The notes under the pieces are model-generated. The model saw only the letters and a list, made by a program, of their open reading frames with translations. It searched no databases and was not told the DNA's origin. 5,334 bases of DNA from an uncultured Micrococcales bacterium (GTDB lineage Bacteria > Actinomycetota > Actinomycetes > Actinomycetales > Microbacteriaceae). The position numbers and the translations under genes were made by a program. The stretch is taken from positions 1 through 5,334 of the forward strand of contig CAITNA010000148.1 in the NCBI GenBank assembly GCA_903893675.1, in the 5' to 3' direction. Below, piece after piece: positions 1 to 5,080 of this stretch. The stretch's first letter is position 1; each line of letters opens with the position of its first letter.

Positions 1-2495
1 CCCTTAGGAGTTACCTTTCCAACCAGGATGTCGCCAGGGCGAACCTCTGCACCGATACGGATGATTCCGAACTCGTCGAGCTGAGCCAAGGCCTCTTGCG
101 AGACGTTTGGTAGGTCGGCGGTGATTTCTTCTTTACCGAGCTTGGTGTCGCGGGCGTCAACTTCGTACTCTTCGATGTGAATCGAAGAAAGAGTGTCGTC
201 CTTGACCAGGTTCTGGCTCAGGATGATGGCGTCCTCGAAGTTGTGGCCTTCCCAAGGCATGAATGCCACGAGCAGGTTCTTTCCGAGTGCGAGCTCGCCG
301 TTGTCGGTCGATGGACCGTCTGCGAGAACTTCGCCGGCTTCAACCTTCTGGCCAACCGAGACGATTGCGATCTGGTTGATCGCGGTGCCCTGGTTCGAAC
401 GGTCGAACTTGCGAAGCTGGTAGGTCTTCTTGCCGCCAGCATCCTGCATGATGACGATGCGGTCAGCCGAAACTTCTTCGACAACACCGGCTGCGTCTGC
501 AGTAACAACTGCGCCCGAGTCAATTGCAGCAACGCGCTCCATACCGGTTCCAACGAGAGGTGCCTCGCTGCGAACTAGTGGAACAGCCTGACGCTGCATG
601 TTTGCACCCATGAGTGCACGGGTCGAGTCGTCGTGCTCAAGGAACGGAATCAACGAAGTCGAAACCGAAGCGAGCTGACGTGGCGAGATGTCAACGTAGT
701 GAACCTCTGCTGCATCAACTTCAACAACCTCGCCGCGGAAACGTGCGAACACCTTTGCGTTTGCGAAAGTGCGGTCTGCGTTTAGCGGAACGTCGGCAGG
801 TGCGATGATCTTGAAACCTTCAGATGCTGCGTCGAGGTATTCAGGAGCACCCTTTGCAACCTTGCCGTTGGTTACCTTCAGGTATGGAGTCTCGATGAAT
901 CCAAACGAGTTGATTCGTGCGAACGCGGTAAGCGAACCGATCAAACCAATGTTTGGACCTTCAGGAGTTTCAACAGGACACATGCGTCCATAGTGCGATG
1001 GGTGAACGTCACGAACTTCCATCTGTGCACGCTCACGAGCGATACCGCCAGGCCCGAGGGCTGAAAGGCGACGCTTGTGTGCAAGACCTGCAAGTGGGTT
1101 GTTCTGGTCCATGAACTGCGACAACTGGGATGCTCCGAAGAACTCCTTGATCGCAGAGACGACTGGACGAAGGTTGATCAGAGTCATCGGAGTAATCGCT
1201 TCGATGTCCTGAGTCGACATGCGCTCGCGAACAACGCGCTCCATGCGGCTAAGACCGGCGCGAACCTGGTTCTGAATCAACTCACCAACCGAGCGGATGC
1301 GGCGGTTTGAGAAGTCGTCGATGTCGTCAGCCGAGATGGTGACCGATGACTTCTTGCCGTCGTACTTGAAGTCGAAGGCGTTGGTAACAGCTGCGTTGCC
1401 AGGTGCCTGCGACAGGTCGAAGACCAGCAGGTACTTGATGGTTGCAACTACGTCTGCGACCTCGAGGGTGCGCTTCTCTGGGTCAACCGACAGGCCGAGC
1501 TTGCGGTTTACCTTGTGGCGACCAACGCGTGCGAGGTCGTAACGCTTGCCGTCGAAGTAGGTCGACTTCAGCCATGCCTCAGCAACTTCAGGACCAGCAG
1601 CCTCGCCGCGTACCTTGCGGTAAACCTCGCGAAGTGCGTCTTCCTTGGTGATGATGTGACCGGTAGTCGCGTAAACCTTCGACTTGTCGTATTCGAGAGT
1701 GTTCTCGATCAAGTCAACGTCGATGGTCCAACCAGCAGCGGCCTTCGAAACTGCGTCACGTACATCTGAGAACTCTGCACGGATTTCGTCTTCAGTGAGA
1801 CCAAGTGCCTTCAAGAAGATGGTTGCTGAAACCTTGTTCTTGCGGTCAACCTGAACCTGAACGATTGGCTTTCCGAAACGCGACATAGGCTTGCGCTCTT
1901 CCTTGACCCACTCAGTCAAGAACTCGAGGTAGCTACCACGCGATGGAATGATTTGTGCACGGATGTTACGAACATCCAAGTTGCCAGTGGTGTTGGTCGA
2001 CTGCGAGAAGTAGACACCAGGCGAACGAACGAGCTGCGAAACAACAACGCGCTCAGTTCCGTTGATGATGAAGGTGCCCTTCTCAGTCATCACAGGGAAG
2101 TCACCCATGAATACGGTCTGCGACTTAATTTCGCCGGTCTCGTAGTTGGTGAACTCTGCCTTGATATAAAGAGGCTGGGTGTATGAACGACCCTTTTCCT
2201 TGCACTCGTCAGGAGTGTATTCAGGATCGTAAAGCTCAGGCTTGTCGAACGAGATGCCCATCTTCGGTGCCTGTGCAGGGTTAACCGAGTCAACGATTGG
2301 CGAGATCTCTTCGAAGATCTCTTCGAGACCGTTCTTCGAGTTTGGGTTCAATGCCTTCCATGCAGGGTTACCGATGAGCCAGTCGAAGCTCTCGGTCTGC
2401 AGGGTTAGCAGATCAGGGATTGGGGTTTCTGCAACTTTTGCGAACGATGGGCGCTGTGCAGAACGGATGTTTTTGGTCTTCTTCGCGGATGCCAA
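1..2495 (-). CDS. rpoB: RNA polymerase beta subunit RpoB (N-terminal ~831 codons; C-terminus outside window)
   Basis: This encodes the beta subunit of DNA-dependent RNA polymerase, which forms one pincer of the enzyme and part of the catalytic cleft. I read the frame by eye from TTG at 2495 to the left edge with no stop. The start is TTG-GCA-TCC-GCG, chosen because GGAGGG lies 7 nt upstream; other actinobacterial rpoB genes also start with TTG. Landmarks in order: FPVMTEKGTFIINGTERVVV around residue 133; KRYDLARVGRHKVNRKLGL; the fork motif DDIDDFSNRR; the rifampicin region at residues 454-480 (GASQLSQFMDQNN onward, equal to E. coli 507-533); RMCPVETPEGPNIGLIG; and MPWEGHNFEDA at 746-756, whose E754/D755 align with E. 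coli E813/D814. The visible part ends in GAEVRPGDILVGKVTPKG, so roughly 330-350 residues are missing. Oddities are a ~12-residue insertion after residue 192, substitutions in the fork and rifampicin regions, and strong preference for TCG serine and GCA alanine codons. rpoC is expected downstream, outside the window. Confidence 0.99.
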   Translation of the reverse strand, partial: MASAKKTKNIRSAQRPSFAKVAETPIPDLLTLQTESFDWLIGNPAWKALNPNSKNGLEEIFEEISPIVDSVNPAQAPKMGISFDKPELYDPEYTPDECKEKGRSYTQPLYIKAEFTNYETGEIKSQTVFMGDFPVMTEKGTFIINGTERVVVSQLVRSPGVYFSQSTNTTGNLDVRNIRAQIIPSRGSYLEFLTEWVKEERKPMSRFGKPIVQVQVDRKNKVSATIFLKALGLTEDEIRAEFSDVRDAVSKAAAGWTIDVDLIENTLEYDKSKVYATTGHIITKEDALREVYRKVRGEAAGPEVAEAWLKSTYFDGKRYDLARVGRHKVNRKLGLSVDPEKRTLEVADVVATIKYLLVFDLSQAPGNAAVTNAFDFKYDGKKSSVTISADDIDDFSNRRIRSVGELIQNQVRAGLSRMERVVRERMSTQDIEAITPMTLINLRPVVSAIKEFFGASQLSQFMDQNNPLAGLAHKRRLSALGPGGIARERAQMEVRDVHPSHYGRMCPVETPEGPNIGLIGSLTAFARINSFGFIETPYLKVTNGKVAKGAPEYLDAASEGFKIIAPADVPLNADRTFANAKVFARFRGEVVEVDAAEVHYVDISPRQLASVSTSLIPFLEHDDSTRALMGANMQRQAVPLVRSEAPLVGTGMERVAAIDSGAVVTADAAGVVEEVSADRIVIMQDAGGKKTYQLRKFDRSNQGTAINQIAIVSVGQKVEAGEVLADGPSTDNGELALGKNLLVAFMPWEGHNFEDAIILSQNLVKDDTLSSIHIEEYEVDARDTKLGKEEITADLPNVSQEALAQLDEFGIIRIGAEVRPGDILVGKVTPK

Positions 2496-2502
2496 GAGAT
2501 GT

Positions 2503-2508
2503 CCCTCC
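2503..2508 (-). promoter_or_regulatory. rpoB ribosome binding site deciding the TTG start
   Basis: GGAGGG on the minus strand is followed by a 7-nt spacer and TTG at 2495-2493. It is a near-perfect anti-Shine-Dalgarno match. The only other nearby in-frame start-like codon is a TTG at 2510-2508, which overlaps the Shine-Dalgarno itself and so cannot use it. No in-frame ATG or GTG competes, because the first methionine in the frame is much further in. Confidence 0.85.
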
Positions 2509-2555
2509 AAGGAACTAGATCTGAGTGGTGGATTCGCGACCCAAGAACCAGTGAC

Positions 2556-2592
2556 GCCAAAATATGCGGTCACGCGCGCAGCCGAAATATGC
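2556..2592 (-). repeat. 12-bp imperfect direct repeat in the rpoB leader
   Basis: GCATATTTCGGC at 2592-2581 and GCATATTTTGGC at 2567-2556 (minus strand) match at 11 of 12 positions and start 25 bp apart. Both sit between the candidate rpoB promoter and the rpoB ribosome binding site, in sequence that is otherwise non-coding. Each copy contains CATATT, a -10-like hexamer. They could be operator sites, duplicated -10 elements or chance; nothing in the window decides between these. Confidence 0.5.
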
Positions 2593-2619
2593 ATACGGGG
2601 TGTTTGGGAGCAAACAACA

Positions 2620-2649
2620 AATCTATTACGAATTGTGGACAATTGCCAA
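2620..2649 (-). promoter_or_regulatory. Candidate sigma-70-type promoter for rpoB
   Basis: On the minus strand TTGGCA (2649-2644, 5/6 match to TTGACA) is followed by 18 nt and TAGATT (2625-2620, which keeps the conserved TAxxxT). It would start transcription near 2613, giving a leader of about 118 nt before the TTG start. The assignment is by consensus only. CATATT hexamers at 2591-2586 and 2566-2561 are alternative -10 elements but have poorer -35 partners. Confidence 0.4.
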
Positions 2650-2650
2650 G

Positions 2651-2684
2651 CCCCATTTTGCTGGGGACTAAGGTTCAGCCCCTT
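2651..2684 (-). other. Two mutually exclusive hairpins between the 118-aa gene and rpoB
   Basis: Directly after the stop of the 118-aa gene, minus-strand GGGGCT (2682-2677) can pair with AG-T-CCCC (2669-2663, one bulged T) around a 7-nt loop. The same CCCC plus A can instead pair with TGGGG (2655-2651) around a 6-nt loop. No T-run follows either hairpin, so this is not a standard intrinsic terminator. It may be a weak terminator for the upstream gene, or nothing. If it fails to terminate, the 118-aa gene would read through into rpoB. Confidence 0.3.
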
Positions 2685-3041
2685 TTAGCAGGCGGTCAGG
2701 GCCTCGTTGACCTCATCCGCGAGCGCGGCCGCGTTTTTGGTGCCCAAATAGACGTGGGAATAGGGTTTTCCGCTCAAATTCAGGCGAATTGCCTGATTTC
2801 CACGGCTCCAGGCCACAAAATCACGGGTTTTGGCCCAGATGAAGGTGCCATATATGGCCAAACCTGGGATGCCGGTGCCCGGAACGCGCAAACCCAGCTG
2901 TTTCCACCATCCTGGGGCGCAAACCTCGGCCCCGCGCAGGCTGGTGGCCGGGATAAAGAGGTCTCCGTGGAGCGCCATGACCTTTTCGCCTGCAGATAGG
3001 CGGATCCAGATGCCGTCATCCTTGATTTCGAGCTTTGCCAT
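2685..3041 (-). CDS. Conserved-type small hypothetical protein, PH-like, 118 aa
   Basis: Function unknown. The 118-residue product begins MAKLEIKDDG and ends in LTAC. Its layout is mostly short beta-strand-like segments followed by a C-terminal helix (about residues 102-116). The central motif RVPGTGIPG at 52-60, then a GT, an RDF at 73-75 and a basic-hydrophobic strand, resembles a widespread family of actinobacterial hypothetical proteins with a pleckstrin-homology-like fold; that resemblance is from memory. There is no signal peptide and no obvious membrane helix, so it is probably cytosolic. The ATG at 3041 has a GGAG 12 nt upstream, which is longer spacing than usual. It lies 189 bp upstream of rpoB on the same strand and is divergent from the 103-aa gene across a 76-bp gap. 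The same stretch holds overlapping plus-strand frames, but the protein-like pattern favours this one. Confidence 0.82.
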   Translation of the reverse strand: MAKLEIKDDGIWIRLSAGEKVMALHGDLFIPATSLRGAEVCAPGWWKQLGLRVPGTGIPGLAIYGTFIWAKTRDFVAWSRGNQAIRLNLSGKPYSHVYLGTKNAAALADEVNEALTAC

Positions 3042-3059
3042 GCCTAAAGGCTACTCCGA

Positions 3060-3076
3060 CGGGCTAGAGAAGCCCG
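3060..3076. repeat. 6-bp inverted repeat in the divergent intergenic region
   Basis: CGGGCT (3060-3065), a 5-base spacer and AGCCCG (3071-3076) form a perfect inverted repeat in the middle of the 76-bp gap between the two divergently transcribed small genes. It could be an operator for one or both genes or a hairpin in a leader. I see no convincing -35/-10 pair for either gene in this gap. Confidence 0.35.
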
Positions 3077-3105
3077 ATTCTTCTTGCGAAGATTGGATTG
3101 TTGGG

Positions 3106-3112
3106 AAAGGGA
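3106..3112 (+). promoter_or_regulatory. Ribosome binding site selecting the ATG at 3118
   Basis: AAAGGGA lies 5 nt before ATG at 3118. It supports this start over in-frame upstream ATGs at 2830 and 3040. Those would force the protein to run across the divergent 118-aa gene or its start codon, and they would add an N-terminal segment that does not look protein-like. Confidence 0.65.
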
Positions 3113-3117
3113 CGCAG

Positions 3118-3429
3118 ATGTTTGACATCACAATCAAGATCAATTTGACCTCGACGCGCGCGCTCAACAACAAAGACGAAATTGATTTCGCAACCGCGCT
3201 TTTCGATGCCCTCGAAGACATCGACTTCTTCACCGAGCTCGACTTTGCCTCGGACTATGACCAGATGCAGCTCAACCTAAACATGCACCTAGAGGGCGAT
3301 GGCATCGAAGACGCCCTTGCCCGCTCACTTGAAGCGGTTCAAGGGTCGCTCTCACGTGCATCCCAGAAGGCCAACTGGGTCAGCGCCGAAATCGGCGAAG
3401 TCGAAGCAAAGCTGCTCGAACTCGCCTAA
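3118..3429 (+). CDS. Small acidic hypothetical protein, 103 aa
   Basis: I do not recognise this protein with certainty. The 103-residue product begins MFDITIKINLTSTRAL and ends in EVEAKLLELA. It is strongly acidic. It alternates strand-like and helix-like segments: strand 2-12, helix about 20-33, two strands about 37-58 and a helix about 62-81, ending in a second helical tail. This suggests a small alpha/beta sandwich, reminiscent of short actinobacterial hypothetical proteins, but that is a guess from the residue pattern. It has no cysteines, no signal peptide and no membrane segment. It is the only plus-strand gene in the window, divergent from the 118-aa PH-like gene and convergent with the MFS gene, whose stop is 37 bp away. 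The start is chosen by the AAAGGGA ribosome binding site. Confidence 0.8.
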   Translation: MFDITIKINLTSTRALNNKDEIDFATALFDALEDIDFFTELDFASDYDQMQLNLNMHLEGDGIEDALARSLEAVQGSLSRASQKANWVSAEIGEVEAKLLELA

Positions 3430-3470
3430 TCGGTCACAAACCTCTCACCTGAAGCGGGCAACCCGATTAG
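3426..3470. terminator. Inverted repeat between convergent genes, possible weak bidirectional terminator
   Basis: CTAATCGG (3426-3433) and CCGATTAG (3463-3470) are perfect 8-bp inverted arms separated by 29 nt. Each arm contains the stop codon of one convergent gene: TAA 3427-3429 for the 103-aa gene and TAA 3469-3467 for the MFS gene. The loop is long and no T-run follows on either strand, so termination by this hairpin alone would be weak. Confidence 0.3.
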
Positions 3471-4876
3471 CGCTGAGGGCGTTTTGGCAGCACGAAGCTG
3501 ACCGCGGCGAACAGCGCGAGCAACACCATCTGCACGATAAGTGCGTTGCGGAAACCGGCGTCTGCCTGGCCGAGCACGGCGAAGTGGAAGAACACGGTTC
3601 CGAAGATTGCAACGCCCACGGATGACATAACCGACTGAACCGCAGACAGCACTCCACTGGCCGAACCACTCTGACGTGAGTCAACGGTTGAGAGCACCGT
3701 GTCGAAGATCGGTGCCGCGATAAGGCCGGTGCCGATTCCCGAAACGACAAGCGCAGGAACCAGCTGCCAGATTGAGAAGTGGCTCAACGACGGAACGGCG
3801 ATCCACATCAGGCCGACGCCCAGCAGCTGAACCAACGCACCGATCTGAAGTGTGATGCGGCCACCGATTTTCTCGGCGAGGAACGCACCGCTGATGGTTC
3901 CACCAATTGCAGAGCCGAGAGCAATCGGAATGTTGCCAAGGCCCGCCTCTGACGAAGTGAAATTCTCACCGAACTGCAAGAACAAAGTGAGAATCAGGTA
4001 GATGCCGGTGAAGCCAGCGAAATACAAACCGAGACCGGTAAGACCCATCGTGTATGCGCGTGACTTGAAAATGGACGCGTCAATAAGAGGCGTGTGACCG
4101 CGTCGCGCAGTTGCGCGCTCCATCCAAGCAAAGAGCAAGAACACGAGCACCGACCCGGCAAGCATCAGGTATGTCCACAGCGGCCAACCTGCCTCCTGGC
4201 CCTTGATCAGCGGGTAGACCAGCAAACCGCTAGCGAGAATCACGAGCAGTGCGCCGACCAGGTCGATCTTGATTGTCTTGTCGGCTGCGGTCTTCGGCAA
4301 ATAGATTGCCGAGAGCACGAGGGCGGTCAACCCGATTGGCAGGTTCACCAAAAAGACGGCACGCCATCCGAGGTCGAAGATGTTGGCCTGAATGATGAAG
4401 CCACCGATGACCGGGCCGAGAATTCCGCCGAGGCCGAAGGCCGGGCCATAGGCTGCGAACGCCTTACCGAATTCTTGTGGCGGGAAAGCCTCGCGAATCA
4501 AACCGAAGCCCTGCGGCAACAGCATTGCACCCAAGAAACCTTGGATGAAGCGCAGCACAATCAGCGCACCAATCGCTGGCGCCACTGCGCAAAGCAACGA
4601 GGCGAGCGTGAAGCCGGCCAGACCAAAGAGGAACATGTTGCGACGGCCGAAGCGATCGCCGAGGCGGCCACCGAGAATCAAACCAGAGCCGAGTGCGAGT
4701 GCATAGCCACCGATGACCCACTGCAGATCAGAGTTGGTTGCGCCTAGCTTCTCGGCAAGAGTTGGCCCGGCGACGTTGACGATTGTCGAGTCGAAGAGGT
4801 CCATCATCTCGGCGATGAGAACGACGGTTAGAACCAACCAGCGGTGCTTGTAACCGGTGACGTTCTGTTCTGACAT
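3467..4876 (-). CDS. MFS drug-resistance-type transporter, DHA2 (14-TMS) family
   Basis: This is a 469-aa inner-membrane secondary transporter of the major facilitator superfamily, expected to export small hydrophobic or toxic compounds in exchange for protons. The substrate cannot be told from sequence. Visible motifs: DLFDSTIVNVAGPTL in helix 1 (residues 26-40, the D1-type motif of EmrB/QacA relatives); motif A GGRLGDRFGRR (69-79); motif B LRFIQGFLGAMLLP (108-121); motif C GPAFGLGGILGPVIGG (144-159); and WRAVFLVNLPIG (171-182), typical of the DHA2 group. Its length and the hydrophobic segments fit 14 helices. The C-terminal half includes GIGTGLIAAPIF and SGSASGVLSAVQ, also usual for the family. 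The ATG at 4876 is preceded by GAGAGG with a 6-nt spacer. No regulator gene adjoins it, and the upstream tRNA terminator leaves almost no room for its own promoter. Confidence 0.95.
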   Translation of the reverse strand: MSEQNVTGYKHRWLVLTVVLIAEMMDLFDSTIVNVAGPTLAEKLGATNSDLQWVIGGYALALGSGLILGGRLGDRFGRRNMFLFGLAGFTLASLLCAVAPAIGALIVLRFIQGFLGAMLLPQGFGLIREAFPPQEFGKAFAAYGPAFGLGGILGPVIGGFIIQANIFDLGWRAVFLVNLPIGLTALVLSAIYLPKTAADKTIKIDLVGALLVILASGLLVYPLIKGQEAGWPLWTYLMLAGSVLVFLLFAWMERATARRGHTPLIDASIFKSRAYTMGLTGLGLYFAGFTGIYLILTLFLQFGENFTSSEAGLGNIPIALGSAIGGTISGAFLAEKIGGRITLQIGALVQLLGVGLMWIAVPSLSHFSIWQLVPALVVSGIGTGLIAAPIFDTVLSTVDSRQSGSASGVLSAVQSVMSSVGVAIFGTVFFHFAVLGQADAGFRNALIVQMVLLALFAAVSFVLPKRPQR

Positions 4877-4882
4877 GTGGAG

Positions 4883-4888
4883 CCTCTC
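4883..4888 (-). promoter_or_regulatory. MFS gene ribosome binding site abutting a terminator
   Basis: GAGAGG on the minus strand ends 6 nt before the ATG at 4876. It begins only 2 nt after the U-tract of the tRNA-Ser terminator. It supports the chosen start and shows how little untranslated sequence exists between the terminator and the gene. Confidence 0.7.
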
Positions 4889-4890
4889 TT

Positions 4891-4924
4891 AAAAAGAAAA
4901 ACCAAACCGAATCGGTCTGGTTTT
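4891..4924 (-). terminator. Intrinsic terminator of tRNA-Ser
   Basis: Minus-strand AAAACCA-G-ACCG (4924-4913) pairs with CGGT-T-TGGTTTT (4909-4898): 12 pairs including one G-U, around a 3-nt loop (4912-4910). The T-run TTTTTCTTTTT at 4901-4891 follows, its first four Ts being the end of the stem. This is a textbook rho-independent terminator, starting one nucleotide after the tRNA CCA end. Confidence 0.92.
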
Positions 4925-4925
4925 C

Positions 4926-5015
4926 TGGCGGTGTCGGTGGGATTTGAACCCACGGTACGCTTTCACGTACACAACATTTCGAGTGTTGCACCTTCGGCCG
5001 CTCGGACACGACACC
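4926..5015 (-). tRNA. tRNA-Ser(CGA) with encoded CCA
   Basis: The acceptor stem GGTGTCG (5015-5009) pairs with CGACACC, followed by discriminator G and an encoded CCA (4928-4926). The anticodon stem CAACA/TGTTG encloses the loop CTCGAAA, giving anticodon CGA at 4981-4979, which reads UCG serine codons. The long variable arm GTACG...CGTAC is the class II feature expected of tRNA-Ser. The T arm is GTGGG-TTCAAAT-CCCAC. The gene is 87 nt without CCA and 90 nt with it. It stands alone, with its own promoter and terminator. Confidence 0.98.
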
Positions 5016-5022
5016 GTTGGAT

Positions 5023-5052
5023 AGTTTATTAGCCCGCATCGGGGCGGGTCAA
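5023..5052 (-). promoter_or_regulatory. Candidate promoter of tRNA-Ser
   Basis: On the minus strand TTGACC (5052-5047, 5/6 match to TTGACA) is followed by 18 nt and TAAACT (5028-5023, 4/6 match keeping TAxxxT). Transcription would start very close to the tRNA 5' end at 5015. TAATAA at 5031-5026 with a 15-nt spacer is an alternative -10. The position between the tadA terminator and the tRNA supports the call. Confidence 0.5.
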
Positions 5053-5057
5053 ACCTC

Positions 5058-5075
5058 AAAAGCGGGCAGCCCCGC
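5058..5075 (-). terminator. Probable terminator of tadA
   Basis: Just after the tadA stop, minus-strand GCGGG (5075-5071) and CCCGC (5066-5062) form an all-GC 5-bp stem with loop GCTG. TTTT follows at 5061-5058. The stem is short and the T-run is brief, so it is probably a moderate terminator. It separates tadA from the tRNA promoter. Confidence 0.55.
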
Positions 5076-5080
5076 ATCGC

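Noticed and set aside
177..1769. Several plus-strand open frames of 64-133 aa within rpoB
   Set aside because: All are antisense shadows of the intact rpoB frame and lack ribosome binding sites or recognisable motifs.
2242..2999. Overlapping plus-strand open frames (148 and 166 aa) across the rpoB start and the 118-aa gene
   Set aside because: They run antisense to rpoB and the PH-like gene and cross the non-coding leader. Their residue order shows no domain pattern and they conflict with better-supported genes.
2830..3117. Longer N-terminus for the 103-aa plus-strand protein (start at 2830)
   Set aside because: The extension is antisense to the 118-aa gene and reads as low-quality sequence. 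The AAAGGGA site before the ATG at 3118 gives a better start.
3117..3129. GATGT-TTG-ACATC palindrome over the 103-aa start codon
   Set aside because: A 5-bp palindrome is expected by chance in this length, and it mostly lies in coding sequence.
4094..4747. 217-aa open frame on the plus strand opposite the MFS gene
   Set aside because: It lies wholly within the MFS gene in antisense. It is rich in Glu, Gln and Arg in a way that mirrors the codon pattern of the transporter, and no ribosome binding site or known motif is seen.
4464..5077. Minus-strand frames of 60-103 aa overlapping the MFS start, the terminator and the tRNA
   Set aside because: They run through the tRNA-Ser gene and its terminator in the wrong frame, so they cannot be real proteins.
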